DNA of 64,000 bases from Phalacrocorax aristotelis (GCF_949628215.1 NC_134276.1:38518067-38582066); one strand, 5' to 3'; positions 1 through 13,086 are shown, counted from the stretch's first letter. A program made the numbers and translations. Notes: generated by a model from the sequence alone, not told the origin.

Positions 1-131
1 GTATGTAAAAAAAAATACGCAATATTGAATTTCAGATAAACTTTTCCGTAAGTTTGTAAAATGTCTAATTTAATACAATGTCAGTTCTCCTGTATGTCAG
101 TCTGTAACACAAGGATCTTGACTGATTCAGA
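1..131. other. AT-rich flank, no feature seen
   Basis: Short AT-rich stretch before the first CR1 copy. No coding, RNA or repeat signal was recognised. Confidence 0.5.
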
Positions 132-650
132 GGGTCACAAAATCATGACCTGGAGATCATCTAGTCTAACCCAGAGCTCAGGGCAGGGGCAGCTACAGCA
201 GTTTGCCGAGGTCCATGTCCAGTCACAGTGTAAACACCTCCACAGATGGAGACCTCACAACCCCTGGGCCACCCGTGCCAGTGTTTGATCACCCTCTCAG
301 TAAAAAAAGTGTTGTCTTGTGTTCAGATGGAATTTCATGTGTTTCAGCCTGTGCCCACTGCCTCTTGTTCTGCTTGCTGCCGAGGAGAATCTGTCTCTTC
401 TTCATTTCCTCCCACCAAATATTTATATACATTGATAAGAACCCTGTGATCCTTCTCTTCTCTGGGCTGAACAGTCCCACTTCTCCCAGCATCTCCTCAT
501 ATGAAAGATGCTCAGTCCCGTAATCATATTTGTGGCCCTTCTCTGGACTCGCTCCAGGAAATCCATATTTTGCACTGGGGATCCCAGAACAGGACTCAAT
601 ATTCCAGATGTGGACGCACCTCTGTTGAGTAGCAGGTACAGCAGATTCAT
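132..650 (-). repeat. CR1 LINE, 5'-truncated 3' fragment
   Basis: Read on the minus strand, this is the 3' part of a CR1 retroposon (non-LTR retrotransposon), covering the end of the ORF2 reverse-transcriptase polyprotein and the 3' UTR. The plus strand begins near the usual CR1 3' end ('gatcatctagtctaacc') and passes through 'ccagtgtttgatcaccct'. It then reaches the block antisense to the ORF2 C-terminus ('tctctgggctgaacagtccc', then 'tctggactcgctccagg'). The wording in the middle is closest to what I remember of CR1-C-type copies, but the subfamily is a guess. Stops and indels break the frame; the 133-codon minus-strand frame at 289-690 is a decayed remnant plus flank. It is a dead copy. 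The 5' edge at about 650 is approximate. Confidence 0.85.
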
Positions 651-662
651 CAGCAGATTCAT
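639..662. repeat. 12-bp tandem duplication
   Basis: CAGCAGATTCAT occurs twice in direct succession (639-650 and 651-662), exactly at the 5' truncation edge of the CR1 copy. It could be a local slippage event or a trace of the integration junction. Confidence 0.7.
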
Positions 663-1581
663 CTGACAAATTCAAAGAGGTTGCAGACAACGGGTGACAG
701 CATCCCTGAGCTGAGAGGAAATGTGAACACTGAAAGGAAAAGGATGATGCATTTCTTTAAAATACATATCCTGTGACCGCCTGTATAGGAGGGAAGTGGT
801 TAATGACTTTCATTCATGCCTTCCAACCTATCTAGTTCTTACTTTTGTTCATTCTCCCCCAAGTGTTTAATATCTTGATGCCTTCAGATATTTGTTTCAA
901 AGATGATATAAATAATAAGGGAGCATGGAGCTGCTGAAGAATTGCGGCATAAATTGTCAGAGGCATTGTGCAGTGTAAAAATAGACACTGCTACTGACGG
1001 GGGAGGAAGGAATGAAGGGGCAACACACAAACTCAGTGGTGGATATAAGGAACAAAATGGAAAACAAACTCCGGGCAGGCAAAGGAGAGCAAGAGGAGGA
1101 ATCAGAACAATGGAAGTATATGCACTGTAAAAGCTCTTGCTTTGAGAGAAGAACGTTCCTGCTTTGAAGGGGTGGAAGCAGGACACATTGAAAAACTGAT
1201 GAAACAAAATAGGCTGAACATGACCACGCAGGTGAGGGAAATGAGCGGAGAACAAAGCTTCTGTGGAGGGCTCCCTGCTTCCATGCCCGGCTTCCACGCA
1301 AAGAAAGATATTTTGTCAGTCGAGATGTTCAGTAAAAAGAAGATGTGTGGCATGTCACAGCACGTATCAACAGGTAAGTATTGACACACTGTAGAATTAG
1401 CCTGTTCTTTCAATAGTGCTGTTCCCCACACAGAGCTCTGTGAACACTGTACTCTAACTAGATTATTTTTTGTATGTGCCTTGATAAAAATAAAAAACCC
1501 CACAGATGTTCCTTGTAATTTTGAGACGTTCTCTTCAAGGACAACTCAGTGCTTTCCGTCAGGACAACAGCATGACTCAAG
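663..1581. other. Intergenic, nothing recognised
   Basis: Mixed-composition DNA between two CR1 copies. Several overlapping open frames of 60-137 codons occur on both strands, but none has a recognisable domain. Their mutual overlap indicates chance. Confidence 0.5.
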
Positions 1582-2405
1582 TCACAGTATCATAGAATGG
1601 TTTGGGTTGGAAGGGACCTTTAAAGATCATCTAGTCCAAGCCCCCTGCAGTGAGCAGGGACATCTTCAACTAGATCAGGTTGCTCAGAGCCCCGTCCAGC
1701 CTGACCTTAAATCTTTCCAGGGATAGGGCATCCACAGCCTCTCTGGGCAACCTGTGCCAGTGCTTCACCACCATCATTGTAAAAAAATTCTTCCTTTTGT
1801 ATACTCTAAATCTTCCCTCTTTTCATTTAAAACCTTTACCCCTTGTCCTATCAGTACAGCCCCTACTAAAAAGTCTGTCCCCATCTTTCCTACATGCCCC
1901 CTTTGAGTATTGCATATAAGATACAACAAGGTCTCCCTGGAGCCACCTTTTCTCCAGGCTGAACAACCCCAACTCTCTCAGCCTTTCTTCACAGGAGAGG
2001 CGTTCCATCACTCTGGTAATTTTTGTGTCTCTCCTCTGGACCTGCTCCAACAGGTCCATGTCCTTCCTGTGCTGAGGGCTCCAGAGCTGGGCACAGCACT
2101 CCAGGTGGGGTCTCACCAGAGCGGAGCAGAGGGGCAGAATCACCTCCCTTGACCTGCTGGCCACGCTGCTTTTGATGCAGCCCAGGATGCGGTGGGCCTT
2201 CTGGGCTGTAAGTGCACATTGTTGGCTCATGTCCAGCTTTTTGTCCACCAGTACCCCCAAGTCCTTTTCCACAGGGCTGCTCTCAATTCCTTCATCCCCC
2301 AGCCTGTATTGATATCAGGGGACTGCCCTGGCCCAGGTGCAGGACCTTGCACTTGGCTTTGTTGAACCTCATGAGGTTCTCACAGGCCCACTTCTTGAGC
2401 TCGAG
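1582..2405 (-). repeat. CR1 LINE, 3' part with ORF2 C-terminal remnant
   Basis: A CR1 copy of about 0.82 kb in minus orientation. The plus strand starts with the CR1 3' end ('tcatagaatggtttgggttg', 'gatcatctagtccaa'). It continues through the 3' UTR into the region antisense to the ORF2 C-terminal domain. On the minus strand, 2272-1823 stays open for 149 codons. It carries hallmarks of the CR1 ORF2 C-terminus: '[17 protein letters not shown]' first, then '[16 protein letters not shown]', then '[12 protein letters not shown]'. The reverse-transcriptase core, endonuclease and ORF1 are missing, so this is the usual 5'-truncated insertion and cannot move by itself. The surviving frame suggests moderate age. 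The 5' edge near 2405 is where CR1 similarity fades. Confidence 0.92.
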
Positions 2406-5400
2406 TCATGATAGTGTCTCTGAATTCCAGTGTCTCCTACTATAGTAGGAGATACTTCATTTGCCTCCTGGTCAGGGAGAGCTCACTGCACATGCAGAGT
2501 GCTGTAGTAGATGGAAGGTAGTTATAAGAAACCTAACCAAACATGAAATGCAGACTAGAAATAAAAACAAGTAACTACTAAATTTGTCATTCTCAGGGGA
2601 AAAAAAATCAAGTACACAACATTTGCCAGCAGCAATTTGATTCAGAGTCCTCAAGGTACAGGAGCGTCTCGCTTAGGCAAGCTTCACTGCTTTGAAAAGG
2701 CAGAAAAGGTCAGTGAACATCTGGTTGAGCTCTATTATCAGCATAATACTAACACTGCTTTTGTCCCCTCATTCAGTTATCTGGGGGCTCCATCTCCTTA
2801 GCTTTGGTCTCATCCTCTTTATCTTTGGTCTCCATAGATTTTCCATGTTCCAGTGACAAAAAAGACCTGCCTTCAAATACCACTATTCAACCAAAAGAAC
2901 TAAGTGTGTGTGCCACCCATATATCATTTCAGTGTGGCTCACAGTTAGAAATTGGAATATCAGAAATAACTATGGGAATTGGGAGATTAGTAGTAATATA
3001 ATTTAATTGATTTTATGATCTTAATTTACCTAGGATTTACAGAGGCTGCTACATGCCAATGGTGAAATGGATCTCTTCTGTTTTGTGAAAATATTTACTT
3101 TGTATTTACAGATAGCATTTACTTAGTATGGACACTGGGGTTTTGTATCTGGTAAGTCTTCGCATTTTTCTTTAAAATAATCCTTCCTTTGCAAAACAAT
3201 GTAGTTGTGATGTAGTGGTATCTGCAGGATCAAATTTTAGTTCAGTTAGTTTTGCTTATTCAGCTGTTATTGCATATCAAAATGAGATCATGAATGGAGC
3301 AATTATTATGAAGGAAGGGGGTCTAGCTTTTAGAGACTGATATTGCGTATATTCTACTTGTTATTCAGACTTTTTACTAGCTTTGGCATCTGCTTGGACT
3401 TGACAAGCACAAACATGAATCAAATGACTTAAGAAATAATATTCCTATTTGAGGGAGATAAGAAAAACAGGGCAGCCGTAATTAATTCCTAAAGAACAAC
3501 AATAACAATTTGTAGTCTTTTTCCCTGGGGGTGAGAGGGGGTAAAATGCTCCCCCTCCTGCAATCATTTGCATTCACAGTTTGAAATTATTAGGGATTAC
3601 TGGGCAGCACTGCTTCAGAATGAGCCGATGTAGTGGCACATGTTGTTTGCGTTCACTAATGCCTTTCTGCTCACTGTGCCTCGTGCTGCCAGGCACTTGC
3701 GAGCCATGCTTGCCTGGTGCTGCCAAGGCTAGCTGCTAGCATCCTGGACTTGCCAGTTTTTCCTCACCAGCTGCTCTCAGCAAACCTTACCTTGCTCTGT
3801 GAGCTGCTCCCCCTGCCTGTTCTCTCCATCCCTCCTCAGCTCTTCAGCTATGGCCACGGCCCGGTCCTGCCTTTCCCACAGCCGTGCCCTGAGCTGCTCC
3901 TCTCCCTTCAAGCCCCCAAAGCCCCCTTATCCACCTAAGAAATTCTTTCTTTCCTTGGAAAAATGCTTTCCATGACAACTTGTGTCCACTGCAACGAGAC
4001 TTGTTGGATACAGCGATGGTAGAAGCCGCATAATAATACAGACTCATAAGGCAAGATGAAATGACTGTAAAAAATGGGCAATGGACAACAGTATGAATTT
4101 TGGGTTTTTCATTTCCAGAATTTGACTTTCAGAAGTTTCCTTCAGTAATGTCATTGGATACATTTACCCTTTATTTGCATTCTTAATGGTGATAAGTTTT
4201 TTTGTTGACTGCTCCTGCTTTTCTGAGGAAAGAAAATTTCTTTCTAGTCTTTTAGGAAAGCAAATCTTGGTTAATGGTATCTGCCAAGTCTTAAAGTTTT
4301 TACATTATTGACAAAATGCTGTATGGCTTAAGATTTGAAACATTTTTATTTGAACTCTTTTCCTCTGCTGGATTCTGTCACTCATCACTCCTCACTGCAT
4401 CACTATTTTGTGTGATATATAATGGCATTGCTTTCCCTGACAAAGCAAAAGAAATCGAAAACTGAGGAAAAAACAGCAGATATGTCACATCCTTGAGGCA
4501 GAGCTGAAGGAAACCTTTCCGAAACAAGTCAGTTGCATTTAATTATTCTAGGTCCTTCAAGATAAAATCCATCATATTGTTACGTTCTGAGGTTATCAAT
4601 GTCTATTTCTTGAGTGCACATGAAAAGGGAACTTTTGGATTTAGCGTCAAAGGACAGAGGTTTTAAGACCATCTTGATCGATATGCTGGGGTTGTTGGAT
4701 GCAAGTCCAGAAAAAACATCAGCTGTACAATTGATGGAGCCCGTACAGTGACTGGTGAGACAAATTGTTCTGCTGGCAAATGAGAAGTTTGGGTCAGAAA
4801 GGTCTACCCCAGGCATTTTTTCTTATGATATTTCATTTTCAGCTTTACCAGCCACTTGACAAGTTAAATTCCCTTTGTGCTGTTATAAAATAGTGAGTTC
4901 AAAATGAAGATCTGGAATCACAGGCAAACATGAGCGATTATGTAAAGTATTAAAAACTTGCAGTTTCAGAGCCTGTTGTAACATACTGAGGTCAACTGGT
5001 TTTCATGAAGAAAAACGGTCATCCCTGTAACACATGCGAGAGAGCCTTGCATACTGGCCGTGGGTAGGTGCCACAATTTCCAGTTCTAGATGACATCTGT
5101 AAAATACATTGTACTGTAATGTATTGTTTGTGTGAGTTCCAGCTGGAAAAGACTGAAGTCAGCTGAAAGCAGTTACAATACAATTGCAAATAGAATTTGT
5201 ACTTTGTGGTAAATATTTTTTGTGTGCTCTCTGGCTGCCATCTTTCCTGTCTGTGTTTATCAGACACGAATTATAGGAGAACAGAGGCCTCTTCTCCCAC
5301 ACCACAGGATGACTACATGGGTAGCCTCCTTGTACCTCTTCCTGTCTCCTTGTATCCGTGGGTGAAAATGGTTTTACCTTCTGAGCTCCGTTTTGTTACC

Positions 5401-8400
5401 TTTCCTTTGCCACATGGGAAACGGGGAGAAAACAGAAGAGATTGCTGCTGATTGGTCCTCCTCCAAACGGGGTCGTCTATGCTGTTAGTATTTAAGCAAG
5501 GTAAATTGGTTCCTGCTGACCTCCAGGCTCTTAGGGTTCTCTTAATGATCATGATATCTGACACTTGACTATACTAGACTAGGCATCAAGTTTAGGTTTC
5601 CTTTCTGCACATTCAGGGACTTTCATACCTTTCTACACATATATTTATTGGCTCTTATATTACTTTCCCCCCTGGCTTTGCTATTTGCAGTATCCATTTT
5701 CCTACTTCCCTCTGAGCTTACCTTCATGCCAAATTCCATGTCGTTCACAGCATGCAGAATAACCCTTTTTTAAAGTGGGTCAGAAGGCTATGATGGCCTT
5801 CTCTTCCTCCTGGGTCTCATGGATCATACCAAAAATGAGCAGATATCTAATGCCTAGGGACAACAGCAGTTAAAGAAATATCTTATTCATTAATTTAAGC
5901 TAAGAAAAGTGACGTGAAATGTTTTTCCACCACTCACTTTTTTCTGTTAATTTTTGGTCCTTCATCTTCGCTGCAGAGATACGTCCTGGCCTCTGTCTGC
6001 TGCCTGCTGCTCGTTGAGGTCTCCTGTGACCACCCAGATGGCAGAGCTGCCCAGAGCTCTTCCCTGCATGCCTTCCTCCACACTGACACAGCAGTGAGAG
6101 ACGTGGCAGCTCAGCTCTTGGGGAGAGTGTCCCTGGCTCTCAGTACCTTGCTATTTAAAACCATTTTAGAATTAGTTTGCACTGAACAGTGGAGCATCCT
6201 CCTTTCCCTTCTAGGTCCCCATGTGAAAACTACCTCATTTGGGCAGTACACTTATTGAATTCAGGTGCTTCCTGCTCCAAGAAGGTCCAGCAATCATGAA
6301 CTGTGGGTGACGAGCCATTTCTTTTTGTGTTTACACTATTTCTGCAGTAGACTTTAGGTAATAGGTTGTACAGTGACAAGGTTTATGAGCGGCAGGGAAA
6401 TGTGACATTACTATGGACCTGTTACCAGAATTAACTTCATTTTAAGCTGAGGAGGTTTTAAACAATGTTCATCTGCTGGAAATCATCAGAGAGTGGAAGA
6501 GGGAGTAATACTCCCATGCTAGCTGCACATAAGACAGCATGAAAAATATATTCTAATTATTTTGCAGTAGGGGCAGGTACAAGGGAAGTTGTCAAGCTTA
6601 GGTGCCTGCAACAGGATGAGTTAAATAGATCAGCCATCACTGACTGGATTGATTAATTTGCTTACGTGTAGGCATACAGTGTCCTCTGAGACACTGTAGG
6701 GTACTGCTCCAATACCAGTTGCCATTCCTGATACCATTTGCAACTGAGGAACTCCATTAAGTTCTTTCTGTATTACATCTGCTAACCTTTGGCTGATGTC
6801 TTTGAGACATTAGGGCTTCCATCCAAAATGAAATTAAGCAGCTCTGTGTGGGCACCAAATTAACCTTTGCTGATTGAAATGAGACCTTGTGTATCTAGTG
6901 CATAAGTAGTCACCTGTATTTAGGTATCTATGGTCTGGACCTAAATCCTGCCCCATATGTCTCGTAGCTAACTTATGTGTCAATTGAGTGAGTGCCTTTA
7001 AAAATTATACTGTCTAAATCTGTGTTGAACATCCAAAAGGCTCAGTGTAAGACAGTGAAGCCAAGGGAGAGAAGCAGGAGCAAGAACAGTCATGAGCTTT
7101 TACCGTGCACTTTCTCATTCCAGCTGGCTTCATTCTGTGCTGCTGTGCGAAAGCTGCGTGCAGGGGCAGAGCGATGCTGGTCTACACAGAGGCAGGCAGT
7201 GGTGTAAACAAGTGATAGTTCTTGTGTCCTGGAGCTACAAAAACCCTGAACACTTCAGAAAGTACGGGGATGGTTGTGTCTTCCTCCAATACAACAATTT
7301 TTGCCTCTTGACAGGACTTCAACGGGATATCTGGCTAATTCTTCCCACACTCCACTGGGGCAAGCAAATGTGCTGTTACACCTACTTAAATTAACACACA
7401 TTCAGTAAGATAGCCAAATAATTAGAAACAGAGGGGGTTATTTGGGCTGTTGGGTTTTTTTTCTTGTTAACAGAAATCCAAGCACATATAGTCTCTTTAA
7501 TTGTCAATTTGAACTGCACAACATACATCTGCTAGTCCTACCACAAGTTTCTTCAGGCTACCATTTCCAGGCGGTGATTGTCTACTACCCACCCTGCTGC
7601 CACCAGACCACTAGCTGTATTTCAATATTTAGTGTTTTCCTTATATATAACACTGAAATTTAATGAATACAACACCGCAGTTATTTCCATGGTGCTTATA
7701 GGCTGCTGAAATCAGATTATTCTTCTGCATGAACTCTGATCATTCTTCTAGACGGTATGTTTTCAGATGCCATCTTTAATTTGTGATATTAATACTGAAC
7801 TTGATCACTGTTCAGTGGTTTTACTGAAGTATTTACATATAGATTAGTGAAATAATTTTTTCTAGAGTATTGAAAGCTCTCCAGGCCTAATTGGAATCAT
7901 AAACTTAACCACAGTATCTGTATGACATGAATATGATTTTTGCTTATGAAATGGTCTTGGAGGTTTACTTTCAAAACAAATTGAGTGTATTTCCTCTGCC
8001 TCATACATTTAGCTCTGACTACTTGGGAAATGATTCGGCAAGTGAGTGTTTTGAATGAGCAGCAGCAAGTGTATTCTGAGAATTGTTTTTTTTCCACATT
8101 GGCACCATTTTAAGCAAGATGAACTATCTCAGTGAGTTTTACCAAAAATTAAATTTTAAAATAATGAACTAATTAGTTAAGACATATATTACTTTCTAAT
8201 GTAAAAAGAAACCTTTCCCAGAATGATAGCTTAGTTATATAAAGTGCCCTTTCATTTTATATTAAAATGGAAAGATGGACCTGTTACAGAACACTTGGAC
8301 CACTACTATTAATTATCTGATTTGAAGATCACCTCTGGCTGTTAAAAAGATTTATATTAATCTGTACTTGATAGATTCAGAAGGATTAAAGGAGTGAAGG

Positions 8401-11400
8401 AGAGCGAATAAAAAGAGAACATCTTCCTGGCTTCATTGTTAGATGACCTTGTGCCATGGTACGTTTAAATTGCTTACTTCCTATAACTCTATAAAGTTCT
8501 GTGTTTTCATTTTCTGGATTAGATTGAAGTGTCAACTGTTTTTGATGAATTACACTAGTAATATATGTTCATGTTCTTCTTTACTCTTTTCTTTTTTATT
8601 TATATATGTCCAGTATAATTTAGTTCACCTAAAAAAGCTTTCAGGAAAAGATTTTTTTTTAATTACAGTTTTAGCAAAGTATTTTTTTTCAAAAGCCTTT
8701 AACTTTGTTCTGAAGAACAGAGCTATGTTCAGCTGTTTTTAAAAAATATGTTCCACTGTTTAAGAAAACCTCAAATGAAAAGTTTATGCCAAATGTCCTG
8801 GTTTCCCATGTCCTGAAATTCAGCATACTTTGTAGAAAGAAGAGAGTTATGCAAATAAAATGGTCAAGTTCTTGCAATTAGTGATTTAAGCCTTTATCCT
8901 TTGACTTGATCTATGTGAAACACTACTGAAATTAGAAGGTCTCCTAGCGAGGGTTTAGTCTTACCTTCAGGACTGGGGTCTTATTTATTTATTGCTGAAA
9001 GGTGCAGAGGGGAGCAGAAGGCTTTAAGTGCTTTACTTCTGTTATCGAAGAATCTCACTGATGCAGAACTTGAAAGAACAGCAAATAAAATCAAGACACG
9101 TTTATATATACAGTATGTGTGTGACTGACTGGAATTATAAAGGACTGCGTATACATACGTTGGTTTATAGCCTCACATCAGAAGGGACAGAGATATCTTT
9201 AGTCAAGAGTATTTTGTCCTGATTAAGTGAAATCAATAGATTTAAGTTATACTATTAAACCTATATTTTTTCAGGTTAAAGTAGTAAAAGGGCAACACCT
9301 TGTCTGTACATTAGATAGCGCTGATGTGTTATCCTGCAGTGAACATGTTGTAAGGAAATGAACAAAGACAATTAGTATAACCATCAACAAAGTACAACTT
9401 TGAATTTCTTCTTAACATTGCAATTTAAAATGAAGAGATTTGATTTATTTTCAGGCTTTGTTTTGTCTTAAAGAAAACTCCAATCTGAGACAAATGCTTA
9501 TTTTTCTGAAAGAACAGGGTGAACTTGGAGATGTCCGAGCACAGGAATTCTGTTGTTGCAATTTTGGCCAGCGTGACAAATAGTAAACAAAGCTAATAAA
9601 ATACATCCAAATATTTTATACTTATTTTATATATTTTTCTCATTTCAGAAGCTTTCATGAGGGAATTAATCGCACTATACTGTACAGGGGAAGTGGTACA
9701 TTATATTATCTCGTGTATATGGTTCTCATCTTTTCCCCAGTGGATGTTTCCACTAGCTCTGTTCCATATGACTGTGCACATATACTACAGTCAGAATAAA
9801 AAACACTCTATGTTATTAAGGTTTAAGCATCAGAAGAAGTTTATCAGTGCTTACTGAATCTCATGAATATCAAGGGCTTTTTGTGTCTTTGTTTGTTAAA
9901 CCAATCCGTAATTTCTCTTGTGGCTTTAAGCAGCATCTCTGACTATTATTTTTCTGTATCCCACTGTGTGCTGCACCATCTCAAACAGAACTGGCGCTGC
10001 AGTTGTACTTCCATTACGAATGGTGCTAAGCAAGTACCTGCCCTCCTATCTGTTGTTTCCAGATGCAACATTTGATTGAGTGGAACAGTTTCTCAAATTA
10101 TACAACCTTGCTCCTATTGCCACCTGTCATTTAACATTGTTGTTGCTATGGCTTTGGCTATGTTGTATTTTGCTTTCCAAAACAGTACAGAATCTTGAAC
10201 GAAAGAACTTGGAGAAAACCTGCTCAATAAAATGAGACAGCTAAACAGAAGTCATTAAAGTAACAACACTGTCCTACACAGTTTATTACTGTGGTTCAAA
10301 TGTAGGAGTAAATTAGGAGATGTAGCCTTCTGCTCTTAGCCAAAGATTTTCTGTTGTTGACTTCACTGATTAATACAGGGGTCGTGTGATTTTGCTGGTG
10401 TTTGTCTATGGTTTTGATGCTTCTTCCCTTTGTTTTTAAATTACAACTGTAGTTTCGGGGCAGAAGTATGTTTCTATGGAGAAAACATGTTTACAGAGGA
10501 AGGATTGGTTCTAGGAACATCGCTTTGGGCAGCTCAAAAACCAATTGCTCTTCTCCTAGGCAGTGAGTTAATAAAGTCCTATAAGACTCAACCAAGTAGA
10601 TGTGAAAGAGTGTAGATCCTAACGCTGTAAGCTGTCATACTTCCAAGAAGTTACAAGTTCTCTGGCCTGAACCATCCTGCCTTGCCTTATTTTGGTATTA
10701 TGAGCTTAGATTGTTAGCTTGGGGTGGAGAAGGGAAGAAGCCAAAGACTGGCTTGGAGAGGAAGGTCTCCATAGATTTCCTCCATGTTAGTGGAAAGACA
10801 GAAAGAGAAGTGTCTTTAGAAGGAAGTTCTTCACAAGGGCCCATGTCAACAGTCTCGAGTAATACTGAGGAACACTCCCTGGTGTGGCAACTTAACTGAA
10901 GATATTTATCACTTTTCAGCATGTTTCTTGGAATGTTTTTGGCCCAGGAAAACTAACTGTCATCTCCAAAAATTCCCAGGCACAGTTCAGAAGCTGTGGG
11001 AATGTTTACAGTGAAGAGTTTGCATGCAGCTGTCCTGTTTTTGAGGGACAAAGAGTTTAACAGCATGGAGGTGGGCCCTTCTGCACCAAGTCTCAGTGTC
11101 AAAAAATGTTCCCAGGATAAATTATATATTCACATACATGCAGCCTAAGTTGCCTCCTGGACAAAATAAAAGGCATTTGAAAGCTGAAGTGCTAAATCAC
11201 TTAAATAATATGGCTTTGCTATGGTGATGGCACCACAGGGCAAGAACAAGCCTCTAGAGTCATCTTAATCCCAGGATTTCTGTCAAGTTATTTGAAAGCT
11301 CATTAATAGAAGCCAACAATGTGAATTTTAGGAGCGATGAAGGCTGTAAGTTGATAGAACAGTTCCACCAGTGGAAGGAAGGCAGTAAAATGTCAGCTAA

Positions 11401-11719
11401 GAATGATATGTAGTTACTTCTAAGGATGATATATAGTTACTTTTTATTCACCTGGGTCACTCTGGGAAAGGTGGAAGCCTGTGGGAAAACACACAACTTA
11501 CCTGTCTTGATGTCAGCTGGGCTGCGAGATGGGGAAAGCAGAATTGTCTTTTCCCAGTATGTTGTAAATTAAGAAAACTTTGTCTAAAAACAAGTGTTGC
11601 CCATTACTTTTTTCTTTTAAACCTTGCAGCATTAGTAAAATCAGCCATGAGGAATGGGGCTTGAACAAAGTCATAGTATCATGATGCCTTGGTTTCACCC
11701 TGAAAACCTGCTGCTTTCT
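2406..11719. other. Intergenic, no gene recognised
   Basis: About 9.3 kb of mostly AT-rich unique-looking DNA. A somewhat GC-richer, pyrimidine-rich block lies at about 3600-3940 and another at about 5970-6150. Open frames (for example 3717-3938, 5914-6258, 7092-7394, 8443-8742) are short, overlap each other and lack recognisable domains. A let-7-like 22-mer that can fold lies at 6354-6427 and is discussed as a weak finding. No rRNA, tRNA or clear transposable element was recognised. Confidence 0.45.
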
Positions 11720-12480
11720 TCGCAGAGTTTTTCTTATCTATGCTAGGGATATACTCTTGTATTAGTCTATTTATATCATATTCTACCATTTTCATTTCAT
11801 TATCTGTTTGCACCTTTTGTATCTTTGCTTTCTTTTATCTTAAATTAATTGTATACTTTTTCTGTTCTCCCTCTGTGCCTGAAATTTTATGCTGCTTATA
11901 TCTTTTTTATTTATCTCTCAATATCTTTTTCAATTCTGTGTTTATTTGCTATGGTCTTTTCCTCCTCCTAGTGTACATATTGTTGGATAATACGCATCAC
12001 CCTTGGATATGTAGTAATTGCTTTCTGAACAGTTTCCATTTCCTCTATGTCCTTTCCTCCTCCCACTCCTCCCATTAGACGCTTAACCCACTAGATCCTC
12101 TCCAGCACTTCCCCATTCTTCTACGTTCAAAGTCCTTCAGGGTTTTTTATTCCTCTTGCTGGTTCAGTCTGCAGTAATGAATCCAACTGGATTATGGTCA
12201 TTAGTGAGTCCTCCACCTCTATCTCCTAACAGCTGCACTGTTGAAAGTCAGAACTTTCGTCTTTCTTGCCACCTTTTAATACATTGAGGATATAGTACAT
12301 GCCTGTTGCTTGATTTATTTCTCTCATTGTGTCCCTGTTCCTGTGTGTCTGGGTAGCTGAAATCTCCTCTTATTAGTTTTGACATTTTGCTATATCTCAT
12401 AATCTTCTTGTTCTTTCTGATCCTATTTTTTCTGGTTTATATCCAGTCCATACTACCATGTCGCTCCCCCTAATGTCTCG
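11720..12480 (-). repeat. Possible ancient LINE (CR1-like) remnant
   Basis: The plus strand is strikingly pyrimidine-rich and purine-poor for about 750 bp, so the minus strand is A/G-rich, as in old LINE coding strands. Minus-strand phrases such as 'gaggagatttcagctaccc' and the following 'agacacacaggaacaggg' resemble the endonuclease to reverse-transcriptase linker of ancient CR1 elements. The downstream A-rich part ('gcaaagatacaaaaggtgc') also fits that region. No open frame survives on the minus strand. The hydrophobic 112-codon plus-strand frame at 11740-12078 is a by-product of the T/C-rich composition. Edges are approximate and the identification is tentative. Confidence 0.35.
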
Positions 12481-12654
12481 AATTTTGAGCCACGATGATC
12501 CTTTCAAACAACTGCAAAAACTTTTGCCTTCTTCAAAGTTTCGGCCTGTCAGAAAAAAAGAGTTTTGAACTAAGCCATTACAACTTGAACGGTGCCTGGC
12601 TTAGCAGAGTGCGTTCCCCCACCCGCGGCTCCCTCCTGCAGCGCTGTCAGCGCT

Positions 12655-12772
12655 CTGGCCCCAAATCAAGCAATTAAGTACATGCTTAAGTTCAATCATG
12701 TGAGGAGCACCGTTAACTCAACAGGACTACTTACATGCTTAAAGTTGGCACAGGATTAAACGCTTTGCTATA
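12655..12772. repeat. Palindromic MITE-like relic, family A
   Basis: The left half contains 'tacatgcttaagttcaa' and the right half 'tacatgcttaaagttgg'. The two ends are degenerate inverted copies: left 'agcaattaagtacatgc' against the complement of right 'ggattaaacgctttgct'. The centre has the 'actcaacaggactactt' type of sequence. From memory, this matches a palindromic repeat family that ends in GGCCCC and is built around 'tgcttaa' blocks, widespread in birds, crocodilians and turtles. It is non-autonomous, very old and not coding. The family assignment is from recall; the internal symmetry is visible directly. Confidence 0.55.
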
Positions 12773-13018
12773 TTAAAATATTGGAGCTGTGATTTTAATG
12801 CAGCTTAGTTAATGAAGACTATACATCCCCGTGATATGAAAGGTGCGGAGTAACTCATTCTGGTAGACATTCGAGTGTGAAGGCAGAGAATTCAATCCCA
12901 CATCTAGGTCTTAATAGCGTGTGTGTCTGTGTGCATTTGCATACACACACAATTGTAGGGAGGACAGCACCGCATTTGGGAATGTCAAGCAGATTGTAAA
13001 AGCAAATGTAAAGAATCT

Positions 13019-13086
13019 AGGCCTTACTCATTGCCTGTAGATGCAATAAGAAATTCCCACTGACTTAAACAGGCACAGTTTGGGGA
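13019..13086. repeat. Fragment of an ancient palindromic repeat
   Basis: The sequence starts with 'aggccttactcattgcctg' and ends with 'ccactgacttaaacagg' before 'cacagtttgg'. Both phrases resemble the terminus and the centre ('cccattgacttcaatggg'-like) of old archosaur/turtle palindromic repeats. It lies 250 bp from the family A relic and may be part of the same cluster. Too decayed for firm assignment. Confidence 0.35.

Noticed and set aside
5914-6258. 114-codon frame with a hydrophobic, signal-peptide-like start
   Set aside because: T-rich DNA gives hydrophobic residues. There is no known family, no promoter context and no adjoining exon.
11740-12078. 112-codon hydrophobic frame that looks like a membrane protein
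   Set aside because: It is the pyrimidine-rich strand of a probable LINE remnant. Phe/Leu/Ile/Ser-rich translation follows from T/C-rich DNA.
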